Source: UBA6624 sp964343345 [NCBI: uncultured bacterium] (lineage in GTDB: Bacteria; UBP7; UBA6624). From it: a stretch of 12,711 bases of DNA. Each line of letters starts with the position of its first letter. Positions within the stretch are counted from its first letter, which is position 1. Positions 6,463-12,711 of the stretch are shown piece by piece. The notes beneath the pieces are model-generated. The model was given only the letters and a program-made list of their open reading frames with translations, was not told the DNA's origin and ran no database searches. The stretch covers positions 4,514 through 17,224 of the forward strand of contig CAYFJE010000016.1 of assembly GCA_964343345.1 (NCBI GenBank). The letters are read 5' to 3'. The translations under genes and the position numbers were made by a program.

Positions 6463-9039
6463 ATGTGGAATAAATTTCATAGTGATTCAAAAAGGGTGAT
6501 AATAAAAGCCCAGAAAATAGCTAAAAACCAAAAGTCTGAAGCTCTTGAACCAACTCATTTATTGATATCTATTCTTAAAAGCCCCAATTCAAATGCTTAC
6601 AGAATACTTGAATCAATGGGTGCAAAAATCACTGAACTTTTATCAAAGGTAGAGGCAATAATGATGGAGGAAGGAGGGCCTGATTTGGCAGTTTCTTTTT
6701 CAAATGAAACAAAGAGAGTTTTTGAATTAGCATATGATGAAAGCAGACAGTTAAAAAAGGCTCAGATAGCTAGCGAGCATATACTTTCAGCAATTTTCAA
6801 ACATGGTGGTCCAGCTGGGAAATGTTTAAGGGAAAGCGGTCTCTTTATAGGAGAGCTTCAAGCAGAAATATCTAGTTTTTATGAAACAGAAATATCAGAA
6901 GATTCACCAGAACCTTCAAAAGGCAAAAAGAAATCTCTACAAACTTTAGAAAAATTTGCTGAAAACTTAACAAATTTGGCATCTGAGGGAAAACTGGATC
7001 CAACAATTGGAAGAAAATCTGAAATTGAAAGAATGATACATATTCTTAATAAGAGGATTAAGAATAACCCTCTTCTTATAGGAGAGCCCGGAGTTGGAAA
7101 AACTGCAATTGTTGAAGGTTTAGCTCAAAGAATAATAAATGAAGAAATTCCCGACAAACTAAAGGGAAAGAAGGTTTTTTCTTTGGATCTTGCAAGTGTT
7201 GTTGCTGGTACTAAGTACAGAGGAGAATTTGAAAACAGGATAAAAAAAATTCTTTCTGAAGTTAAAGCTTCTGAAGGAAACATAATTTTATTTATAGATG
7301 AGGTACACACCTTAGTTGGGACAGGTGCTGCGGAAGGAGCTATCGATGCTTCAAACATACTTAAACCTGCCTTGGCAAGAGGGGAGCTTCATTGCATCGG
7401 CGCTACAACATTTACAGAGTATAGAAAACACATAGAAAAGAATCCTGCTTTAGATAGAAGGTTCCAAACTATTCAAGTTAGTGAACCAACTCTAGAAGAA
7501 TCTGTTCAGATATTAAAAGGTTTGAAGTCTAGGTATGAAGAGTATCACGGTGTCGAAATTAGCGATAGTGCAATAGACGCTGCTGTTCAATTAAGTAGTA
7601 GATTTATTACAGATAGATTTCTACCTGACAAGGCCATTGACTTAATTGATGAAGCATCTTCCAAAGTAAGGTTGAATCTTTCAACAAACTCACCTGAAAT
7701 GGAAAAGATAAAAGAAACTATCAAAGAAAAAGAATCTGAAAAAAACAGCATCGGTAATGAAATAAAGACTCTTATTGAGGACCTTGAGCGAGAAAAGCGT
7801 GAAGCTGTTTTGAGTAAAGATCTTGAGAAAGCTTCTATTTTGAGAGAGAAGATAACAAAACAAAGAGAGAACCTCGAAAAAGAAAACAAGAAAAAGCAGA
7901 TGATAAAAGAAGAGATTAACGAACTTGAAATAGAGCTAGAGAAAGAGGAAGAAAATGTGAGAGCACTTCAGGAGGCTTTTGTTGATGATGATGCGGTTGC
8001 TGAAGTCGTTCATATATGGACTGGTGTTCCTGTTTCAAGGATAAGTAAATCTGAATCAGAAAGAGTTTTAAGTATAGATAAGTTTATTTCAAAAAGAATT
8101 ATTGGTCAAAAGCATGTCATTTCAAAGGTTTCTTCTATATTGAGAAAATCAAAAGCAGGACTGACGGATAGATCTAGGCCTCAAGGCAGTTTTTTGTTCT
8201 TGGGCCCTACAGGTGTTGGAAAAACAGAATTAGCAAAGACTATTTCAGAATTTTTACTTGGAGACAAAAAGAAAATAACAAGATTAGATATGTCTGAGTA
8301 TATGGAAAAACATACTGTGAGCAGGCTGTTGGGAGCTCCTCCTGGATATGTTGGATACGACGAAGGCGGCCAACTTTCTGAAGCTGTAAGGAAACAGCCT
8401 TATTCGGTTGTTCTTTTTGACGAGATAGAGAAAGCTCATCCTGATATATTTAACATACTTCTCCAAATACTAGAAGAAGGAGAACTTACAGACTCTCTTG
8501 GACATAAAGTTAATTTTAGAAATACAGTAATAATATTAACCAGCAACACTGGAACGGAAGGTCTTTTTGACACTCCCGATCTTGGTTTCGGTGTTCCTGG
8601 AGAAGAGATAAATTTTGATCATGATATTCTGAAAAAGAGACTAGAAACTGAAGCAAGAAAAAGATTCAGACCTGAACTTTTAGGAAGGTTGGATGAAATT
8701 GCAGTTTTTGATTCTTTAGGTCCTAAAGAGATAATTTCAATTATTGATTTGTTGTTAAAAGGGCTTGAAGATAAGCTTAAAGAAAAAAACATAAGCCTTC
8801 TTGTCGATGATGATGCTAAAGAGTTATTGGCAAAGAATGGTTACAGCCCTAGAGAGGGAGCTAGAAAGCTTAGAAGACAGGTTGAAATAGACATGGAAGA
8901 AAATATGGCAGAAATGATCCTTAAAGGAGATGTCCAGGAAAAAGATACCATAGTTGTTTCTACGGGTGATAAAAAATTCACATTTGATGTCATCAAAGGG
9001 GCAGAAAAGAAAAAGAAGAAAAAGGAGAAAAAATCATGA
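6463..9039 (+). CDS. clpC: ATP-dependent Clp protease ATP-binding subunit ClpC
   Basis: This Hsp100 unfoldase would use ATP to thread proteins into the ClpP peptidase. In its 858 residues I see two Clp N-repeats (about 1-140), AAA+ domain 1 with Walker A GEPGVGKT (207-214) and Walker B FIDE (277-280), a helical middle region (about 411-505), and AAA+ domain 2 with Walker A GPTGVGKT (581-588) and Walker B FDEIEKAH (652-659). The substrate-binding pore loop GYVGY is at 628-632. A UVR-like stretch (EREKREAVLSKDLEKASILR, 442-461) marks ClpC rather than ClpB. LGFG at 707-710 corresponds to the ClpP-docking loop. The middle region looks longer than in Bacillus ClpC, and the tail is a lysine-rich run. 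ATG 6463 has no obvious Shine-Dalgarno sequence. ctsR, mcsA, mcsB and clpP are not adjacent. Confidence 0.95.
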   Translation: MWNKFHSDSKRVIIKAQKIAKNQKSEALEPTHLLISILKSPNSNAYRILESMGAKITELLSKVEAIMMEEGGPDLAVSFSNETKRVFELAYDESRQLKKAQIASEHILSAIFKHGGPAGKCLRESGLFIGELQAEISSFYETEISEDSPEPSKGKKKSLQTLEKFAENLTNLASEGKLDPTIGRKSEIERMIHILNKRIKNNPLLIGEPGVGKTAIVEGLAQRIINEEIPDKLKGKKVFSLDLASVVAGTKYRGEFENRIKKILSEVKASEGNIILFIDEVHTLVGTGAAEGAIDASNILKPALARGELHCIGATTFTEYRKHIEKNPALDRRFQTIQVSEPTLEESVQILKGLKSRYEEYHGVEISDSAIDAAVQLSSRFITDRFLPDKAIDLIDEASSKVRLNLSTNSPEMEKIKETIKEKESEKNSIGNEIKTLIEDLEREKREAVLSKDLEKASILREKITKQRENLEKENKKKQMIKEEINELEIELEKEEENVRALQEAFVDDDAVAEVVHIWTGVPVSRISKSESERVLSIDKFISKRIIGQKHVISKVSSILRKSKAGLTDRSRPQGSFLFLGPTGVGKTELAKTISEFLLGDKKKITRLDMSEYMEKHTVSRLLGAPPGYVGYDEGGQLSEAVRKQPYSVVLFDEIEKAHPDIFNILLQILEEGELTDSLGHKVNFRNTVIILTSNTGTEGLFDTPDLGFGVPGEEINFDHDILKKRLETEARKRFRPELLGRLDEIAVFDSLGPKEIISIIDLLLKGLEDKLKEKNISLLVDDDAKELLAKNGYSPREGARKLRRQVEIDMEENMAEMILKGDVQEKDTIVVSTGDKKFTFDVIKGAEKKKKKKEKKS
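9021..9038 (+). promoter_or_regulatory. Ribosome binding site of carD inside the clpC tail
   Basis: AAAGGAG (9021-9027) lies eight bases before the carD ATG at 9036, and that ATG overlaps the clpC TGA as ATGA. The purine-rich lysine codons at the end of clpC thus also serve as a strong Shine-Dalgarno sequence, which fixes the carD start and implies coupled translation. Confidence 0.7.
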
Positions 9040-9569
9040 GTTTTGATTCAGAAAATTTTAAAGTTGGAATGGGTGTTGTTCATCCAGTTCATGGTGCGGG
9101 GGTAATTAAAAATATAGAGGAGATGAGAGTGCCAGGTGGAAAAATTAGAAAATATTTACAAGTTAGCTTATTTCAAAAGGGGCTTACTATAAAAATACCA
9201 GCAGAAGGAGATTTGGCAATTAGACATTTGGCAAATGACCATCATTTGGAAGAATGTCTTAGGGTTTTGCAAAGTCCTCCAACTGCATTAAAACAAAGAT
9301 GGAACAGAGACCATTCTGAAAATTTGAAAAAAATCAAGAGTGGCGATCTTTCATTAGTTGCTGAGGTTGCAAGAGACTTGTTAGCAAGACATAACGATGA
9401 TCACAGCAGGTTGTCTATATTGGACCAAAAACTTCTTTCAGACGTTTGTGAGCAGATAAGAGGCGAGGTTGAATGTTATATGGGTATTCGTGGAGGAAAA
9501 AAAGAAATTGTTGATTCTCACATGAAAGAGGTTTGCAACAAGGTCTTTAAACTGATTGATTTTTCATAG
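9036..9569 (+). CDS. carD: CarD family transcriptional regulator
   Basis: CarD/CdnL proteins bind the RNA polymerase beta subunit and stabilise or modulate the promoter open complex. This 177-residue protein has the usual length. The N-terminal RNA polymerase-interacting domain begins FKVGMGVVHPVHGAGVI (8-24) and runs to about residue 60 (TIKIPAEGDLAIR). The helical DNA-binding domain follows, with KQRWNRDHSENLKKIKSGD (86-104); Trp89 occupies the place of the tryptophan that wedges into the upstream edge of the transcription bubble in mycobacterial and Thermus CarD. VAEVARDLLAR (108-118) is typical, while the region around 124-150 is less like the family consensus (no LSTGE...). Start ATG 9036 is set by the ATGA overlap with clpC and a strong ribosome binding site. 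Co-expression with a stress unfoldase suggests linked control, which is inference. Confidence 0.92.
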   Translation: MSFDSENFKVGMGVVHPVHGAGVIKNIEEMRVPGGKIRKYLQVSLFQKGLTIKIPAEGDLAIRHLANDHHLEECLRVLQSPPTALKQRWNRDHSENLKKIKSGDLSLVAEVARDLLARHNDDHSRLSILDQKLLSDVCEQIRGEVECYMGIRGGKKEIVDSHMKEVCNKVFKLIDFS

Positions 9570-9576
9570 TGTTTTT

Positions 9577-9611
9577 TTTAATCAAGCTATTTGTTGCTTG
9601 TTTTGATTAAA
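9577..9611 (+). repeat. Inverted repeat in the carD-yacL gap
   Basis: TTTAATCAA at 9577-9585 is matched by its exact reverse complement TTGATTAAA at 9603-9611, with a 17-base loop. An alternative inner stem pairs CAAGC (9583-9587) with GCTTG (9596-9600). The run of eight T (9572-9579) precedes and overlaps the left arm rather than following the right arm, so this is not a standard intrinsic terminator for carD. It could be an operator, an mRNA hairpin or a weak terminator. The rest of the 67-base gap is AT-rich, with no convincing promoter. Confidence 0.5.
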
Positions 9612-9636
9612 TTCATTATTAAATTAATCGATATTT

Positions 9637-10686
9637 TTGGTTAATGTTTTGAAAAGATTATCAATTTTCTTTTATCTTTTGATAGGTTTGCTTGTAGGTG
9701 TAAAAGCTACACCTTATCTTTTGAATTCCTTTGAGATCAAGCAAACGGTTGCTTTGAAAAACGGGATCATTGTTTCGATAGCAATTCTTTTCGGCTATCT
9801 CTCCTCGCCACTAACAGCAGCTTTTAAAAAATTCAACAGTGACTTTATTGCACAGATATCTTCAAGAAGGCCTTCAGAGGTTATTTCAGGGATAGTTGGC
9901 CTAGTTGCTGGATTGATTATCTTTTATCTCTTGTTGTCTTCTCTGCATTTGTCAGCACCATGGCTTTTAAGTGGGGAAACGTCAAGTATGTCGATTACTT
10001 ATCTTGGAGGATTTTTGATACTTTATCTTTGTGTTTTAACAATGGTTGCAGCTGACCCATTGTCAGGTGTAATAAAAAGTGGTCCAAGACAAATCGGAAA
10101 AGCAAAAATACTCGACTCGAATGTTTTGATTGACAGAAGGATCCATATGGTTTTAAACTCAGGGTTTCTCGAAGGGCCTATACTTATACCAAATTCTGTA
10201 ATAGAGGAAATTCATAAGCTTTCAGATAACACAAACCCTGAGAAAAGAACAAAGGGAAAAAGGGGACTTGAATGTCTCAATGATTTATTGAATGATAAAA
10301 AACTATCTGTAAGAGTTCTTGAAGAAAAATTGCAGAAAAAATCTGATACAGACAATCATCTTGTTTTTCTTGCTGATGTGATAAAAGCAGACTTGATTAC
10401 AAATGATTTAAATTTAAATCATGTTGCAAAGTTGAAAGGTGTGAATGTTTTGAATTTAAATGAATTAGCAATATCGTTAAAGCCGCATTTCACAGCTGGT
10501 GAAAGATTTGAGCTAAAAGTAACCAGAGAAGGTAATGAGAAAGGGCAAGGGGTAGGTCATCTTCCGGATGGAACAATGGTTGTTGTAGAAGGGGGCATGA
10601 AGCATCTCGGAAAAAAAATCGATGTTATAGCAAAATCTGTACTGCAGACGGAGGCAGGCCAAATTGTTTTCGCAAGACCAGCTTAA
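9637..10686 (+). CDS. yacL: Membrane-anchored PIN/TRAM domain protein (YacL-like)
   Basis: This 349-residue protein has the YacL architecture. Four hydrophobic helices lie at about 9-29, 40-60, 82-103 and 119-139; a PIN nuclease-type domain spans about 157-280, and a TRAM RNA-binding-type domain about 287-345 (ERFELKVTREGNEKGQGVGHLPDGT). PIN acidic residues are Asp160 in ILDSNVLID, Glu190/191 in SVIEEI, Asp237/Asp239 in SDTDNHLV and Asp257 in ITNDLNL, so the presumed metal site looks intact, though its nuclease activity and target are not known. The yacL-ispD-ispF order is the one seen in Bacillus. No ATG is available near the first helix; TTG 9637 or TTG 9649 must be used, neither with a clear ribosome binding site, so the N-terminus may be off by four residues. 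It overlaps ispD at its 3' end. Confidence 0.85.
   Translation: MVNVLKRLSIFFYLLIGLLVGVKATPYLLNSFEIKQTVALKNGIIVSIAILFGYLSSPLTAAFKKFNSDFIAQISSRRPSEVISGIVGLVAGLIIFYLLLSSLHLSAPWLLSGETSSMSITYLGGFLILYLCVLTMVAADPLSGVIKSGPRQIGKAKILDSNVLIDRRIHMVLNSGFLEGPILIPNSVIEEIHKLSDNTNPEKRTKGKRGLECLNDLLNDKKLSVRVLEEKLQKKSDTDNHLVFLADVIKADLITNDLNLNHVAKLKGVNVLNLNELAISLKPHFTAGERFELKVTREGNEKGQGVGHLPDGTMVVVEGGMKHLGKKIDVIAKSVLQTEAGQIVFARPA
10648..10666 (+). promoter_or_regulatory. Ribosome binding site supporting a TTG start for ispD
   Basis: GGAGG at 10650-10654 lies nine bases before TTG 10664, inside the last codons of the yacL-like gene. No ATG, GTG or other TTG occurs in the ispD frame between here and the conserved VAGGKGQR motif, so this site decides the start. 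It gives a 23-base overlap of the two genes. Confidence 0.65.
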
Positions 10687-11293
10687 TATAGATCTCGTAA
10701 TAGTTGCAGGGGGGAAGGGTCAGAGGTTCGGTTCGCCAAAAACACTCTTGATGGTAAAAGGGAAGTCTTTGATAGAGCATTCTATCGATTTCTTTGGGTG
10801 TGAATGGAAAACAGTTACGGTTGTTTCACATCCTTCAACTATTCAAGAGTTGACTCAAGCTATAAATAAAAAAATACAAATCGTATCCGGAGGAAAAACA
10901 AGATCTGAATCTGTTAGGAAAGGGGTTTTACAGGGTTTGGGCAATTTTGTTATTGTTCATGATGTTGCTAGACCATTTCCTCCAAAAGACTCAATAAGAA
11001 AACTTTTAGAAGCGGTTTCTGAAGGTTATGATGCCGGATCTTTTGCAAGGCCTATCTCCAGCTCTGTTTGTTATATCGAAAAAGAGATAAAAAACATATC
11101 TAGAGAAAACCTTTTTGAAATTCAAACACCTCAAATTTTTAGAAGAAGTTTGCTGTTGGAATTGATGGGGGACGATGTTACTGAAGAAACTTCTCTGTTT
11201 TTTCAGTCCGGCTATAAGGTTAAAATGATTCAAACAAATGAACCAAATCCAAAAATAACATGGAAAGAGGATCTGGATTTAGTAAATGGATAG
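10664..11293 (+). CDS. ispD: 2-C-methyl-D-erythritol 4-phosphate cytidylyltransferase
   Basis: IspD joins CTP and 2-C-methyl-D-erythritol 4-phosphate to give CDP-ME in the MEP isoprenoid pathway, in the cytoplasm. The 209 residues carry the nucleotide loop VAGGKGQRFGSPK (14-26) with Arg21 and Lys26, GGKTRSESVRKG (76-87), VHDVARPF (98-105) with Asp100 and Arg103, QTPQIFRR (154-161), and PKITWKEDL (196-204) with Lys197. The spacing between Arg21 and Lys26 is two residues shorter than in the usual G-x-G-x-R-x6-K-Q loop, and the Gln after Lys is replaced by Thr. The protein is also shorter than typical (about 230). MobA-like nucleotidyltransferases share the first loop, but the later motifs and the adjoining ispF support IspD. 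Start is TTG 10664, and the stop overlaps ispF by eight bases. Confidence 0.88.
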   Translation: MFSQDQLNIDLVIVAGGKGQRFGSPKTLLMVKGKSLIEHSIDFFGCEWKTVTVVSHPSTIQELTQAINKKIQIVSGGKTRSESVRKGVLQGLGNFVIVHDVARPFPPKDSIRKLLEAVSEGYDAGSFARPISSSVCYIEKEIKNISRENLFEIQTPQIFRRSLLLELMGDDVTEETSLFFQSGYKVKMIQTNEPNPKITWKEDLDLVNG

Positions 11294-11771
11294 CAGGATT
11301 CGAATAGGGCAGGGTTGGGATAGGCATGCCCTTAAGAAGGGCAGGCCCTTGGTCTTAATGGGTGTAAAGATTGATTCAAGTGTTGGCCCTGTGTCTCATA
11401 GTGACGGAGATGTTATTGCCCATGTGGTAAGTGATGCAATTCTAGGAGCTTGTTCATCAGGAGATATAGGAAGCCTTTTTCCTGATGATCAAAGTTGGAC
11501 AGAAGGCATAAGTGGTACCGAGTTGTTGAACAAAACACTGGAATTTGTGAATCAGGAAAAAACAATATCAATAATACAGGTTGATGTTATCGTGAAGCTA
11601 GAAGAGCCTAGGCTTTCTCCTTATGTTGGGATAATCGAAGAAAATCTCTCGTTAGCCTTAGATGCGGAGAGTGTTAGAGTGACTGCAAGGCATGGAGAAG
11701 GAGTGGGGGCTATTGGAAGAGGTGAATGTATAGATGCAAGTGCTATTATCTTGATCAGGTCAAAAGAGTAA
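11286..11771 (+). CDS. ispF: 2-C-methyl-D-erythritol 2,4-cyclodiphosphate synthase
   Basis: IspF cyclises CDP-ME 2-phosphate with loss of CMP to form MEcPP, two steps after IspD; the intervening kinase gene ispE is not in the window. The length of 161 residues is standard for this homotrimeric enzyme. Metal-ligand positions are present: Asp12 and His14 in GQGWDRHAL and His46 in HSDGDVIAHVVSDAILGA (38-55). GDIGSLFPD (59-67) corresponds to the IGxxFPD loop. The C-terminal catalytic loop is divergent: VTARHGEGVGAIGRGECI (132-149) stands where most family members have ATTTE-x-LGFxGRGEGI, with two extra residues. The start is ATG 11286, within the last codons of ispD, which suggests tight coupling. 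Identity is secure; activity with the altered loop is assumed. Confidence 0.92.
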   Translation: MDSRIRIGQGWDRHALKKGRPLVLMGVKIDSSVGPVSHSDGDVIAHVVSDAILGACSSGDIGSLFPDDQSWTEGISGTELLNKTLEFVNQEKTISIIQVDVIVKLEEPRLSPYVGIIEENLSLALDAESVRVTARHGEGVGAIGRGECIDASAIILIRSKE

Positions 11772-11775
11772 GAGT

Positions 11776-12096
11776 TTGAATTACAAAATAGTAAAAACAA
11801 CAACGGATAGCAAAACTGTAGCTAGGAAGATATCAAAAAAAGTTATCTCGAAAGGTTTTTCTCCGTGTGTTCAAATCCTGGATTCTGACGGATGTGAAGC
11901 AAATTATTCTTGGAAGGGAAAAATAGAGTCAGAAAAGGAATTTATTTTAGAAATCAAAACAGTTTCCAGTGTTTTGAAGGATGTAGTTGAAGTCATAAAA
12001 AAACATCATAATTATGACATTCCTGAAATCATTTCCTATGATTTTGAAATACTTTCAGAAAAGTACAGAAAATGGTTTAATGAAAATCTAGAATAG
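11776..12096 (+). CDS. cutA: CutA1 family divalent cation tolerance protein
   Basis: CutA1 proteins are small trimeric cytoplasmic proteins with a ferredoxin-like fold related in shape to PII proteins. They were named from copper tolerance in E. coli, but the molecular role is uncertain. The 106 residues show the family landmarks: SPCVQIL (29-35, usual form ACVNI), YSWKGKIESEKEFILEIKT (44-62) with Trp46 and the Lys-Ile pair, and YDIPEIISYDF (80-90), corresponding to HPYDVPEII, followed by a terminal helix with W100. Start is TTG 11776, four bases after the ispF stop, with only a weak purine stretch (AAGAG) close by; there is no ATG alternative that keeps the first strand. It appears to be part of the isp transcript by spacing alone. 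Confidence 0.9.
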   Translation: MNYKIVKTTTDSKTVARKISKKVISKGFSPCVQILDSDGCEANYSWKGKIESEKEFILEIKTVSSVLKDVVEVIKKHHNYDIPEIISYDFEILSEKYRKWFNENLE

Positions 12097-12101
12097 CAAT
12101 C

Positions 12102-12710
12102 GTGAAGATAACTGAAAAGCAATTAGGTTACATCAAAGGCTTGTTGAAAAAAACTGAATTTTCAAAAGACGAAATACTCAAAGGGAAAAAACCTGAAGAT
12201 TTAACTCTTAAAGAGGCAAGTGTTGTTATTGAAAGGCTTTTGAATCCTGTTCCTAAAAGTAAAGAAAAGAAGGAAAAGAAAAAGGGGCCTAACAGGCTAG
12301 AAGCTACGAGAATACATTTTGACGGAGGTTCTTCTCCCAATCCTGGACACGGATCAGCAGCAGCGGTTCTCGTTGTTGATGGCGATGTTGTTGATAAAAA
12401 GGCTGAATACCTGGGAGAAAGCATTACAAACAACTTTGCAGAACTTACTGGAATGAAGTTTGCGTTTGATCTTTACAAAAAACATGTTGAAAAATACAAA
12501 ATTATTCCTATTTATAGCGACTCAACCTATGCCATCGGGTGTGTTGATGGAAGTTTCAAAAAAATAAAAAAGAACAAAGAGATAATTTTTGATTTGAAAT
12601 TTGAATTTTCTACAATGAATACAAATCTGATTCATGTTTTAAGAGAAAAAAACACCATTGCAGATGAACTTGTGAACAAGGTTAGGGATGAATATCTGAA
12701 TGAAAGTTAA
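12102..12710 (+). CDS. RNase HI family protein with extra N-terminal domain
   Basis: RNase HI cuts the RNA strand of RNA-DNA hybrids with a two-metal site. In this 202-residue protein, residues 68-200 hold the fold: IHFDGGSSPNPG with Asp74, NNFAELTGMKFA with Glu114, IYSDSTYAIG with Asp140 and NTIADELVNK with Asp188, giving a full DEDD set. Residues 1-47 form a separate helical module (ITEKQLGYIKGLLKKT ... EDLTLKEASVVIERL) like small helical domains found at the ends of other bacterial proteins, joined by a lysine-rich linker (51-61). It lacks the Trp-rich handle region of E. coli RNase HI, as in the shorter 'reverse transcriptase-like' subgroup. The start is GTG 12102, five bases after cutA, chosen because the N-terminal motif begins there; no clear ribosome binding site is seen. 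It ends one base before the window edge. Confidence 0.85.
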   Translation: MKITEKQLGYIKGLLKKTEFSKDEILKGKKPEDLTLKEASVVIERLLNPVPKSKEKKEKKKGPNRLEATRIHFDGGSSPNPGHGSAAAVLVVDGDVVDKKAEYLGESITNNFAELTGMKFAFDLYKKHVEKYKIIPIYSDSTYAIGCVDGSFKKIKKNKEIIFDLKFEFSTMNTNLIHVLREKNTIADELVNKVRDEYLNES

Positions 12711-12711
12711 G

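Noticed and set aside
7587-7889. Antisense open frame under clpC, with other minus-strand frames along the window
   Set aside because: They are low-complexity Ser/Phe/Leu-rich reverse readings of lysine- and glutamate-rich genes, with no motifs and no gap on the + strand to place them.
9572-9611. Intrinsic terminator after carD
   Set aside because: The stem is AT-rich and the T-run lies upstream of the hairpin; no T-run follows the right arm on either strand.
9594-9622. Promoter before the yacL-like gene (TTGCTT, 17 bases, TATTAA)
   Set aside because: Only three and four consensus matches in very AT-rich sequence; not separable from chance.
12700-12711. Possible start of a following gene (ATGAAAGTTAAG), overlapping the end of the RNase HI gene, with AGGGA about 11 bases upstream
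   Set aside because: Only four codons are visible before the window ends, which is too little to support a gene call, though the overlap would suit the style of this cluster.

Overview
The window is an AT-rich, gene-dense bacterial segment with thirteen protein-coding genes, all on the + strand. Most are separated by a few bases or overlap by stop/start fusion (TAATG, ATGA). I see no rRNA, tRNA, CRISPR array, insertion sequence or phage gene. The phylum cannot be fixed by eye. A DsbD-type thiol transporter and a DUF502 membrane protein suggest a diderm, while the block clpC-carD-PIN/TRAM-ispD-ispF echoes the clpC-radA-disA-yacL-ispD-ispF block of Firmicutes and the carD-ispD-ispF linkages of other phyla.

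Region 1 (1-6383) begins inside a gene. Its first 78 bases are a perfect 24-bp tandem repeat coding for PEEPVVET, in frame with the membrane and thioredoxin domains of a DsbD-like protein. Then come a DUF502 membrane protein, an RmuC-family nuclease-like protein, a thioredoxin-fold (peroxiredoxin-like) protein, an MccA-like cystathionine beta-synthase/cysteine synthase, a cystathionine gamma-lyase/synthase-family enzyme, and a homologue of cyanobacterial-type acyl-ACP reductases that keeps the presumed catalytic cysteine. Thiol and sulfur metabolism is the visible theme: electron transfer to periplasmic thiols, a thioredoxin-like protein, and a probable two-step route through cystathionine to cysteine.

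Region 2 (6384-9569) has a 79-base gap with a possible promoter, then clpC (Hsp100 unfoldase) and carD (RNA polymerase-binding regulator). The two are joined by an ATGA overlap, and the carD ribosome binding site lies inside the lysine-rich tail of ClpC.

Region 3 (9570-12711) starts with a 67-base AT-rich gap holding a 9-bp inverted repeat. It continues with a YacL-like membrane PIN/TRAM protein, ispD and ispF (consecutive-pathway enzymes of MEP isoprenoid synthesis), cutA, and an RNase HI with an extra N-terminal domain. The ispD start is a TTG inside the upstream gene.

The points most worth a second look are the GC-rich identical repeat in dsbD, the acyl-ACP-reductase-like enzyme at the end of a sulfur operon, a Cys where the gamma-lyase family usually has a substrate-orienting Glu, and the divergent active-site loops of IspD and IspF. 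I found no clearly new multi-gene system.
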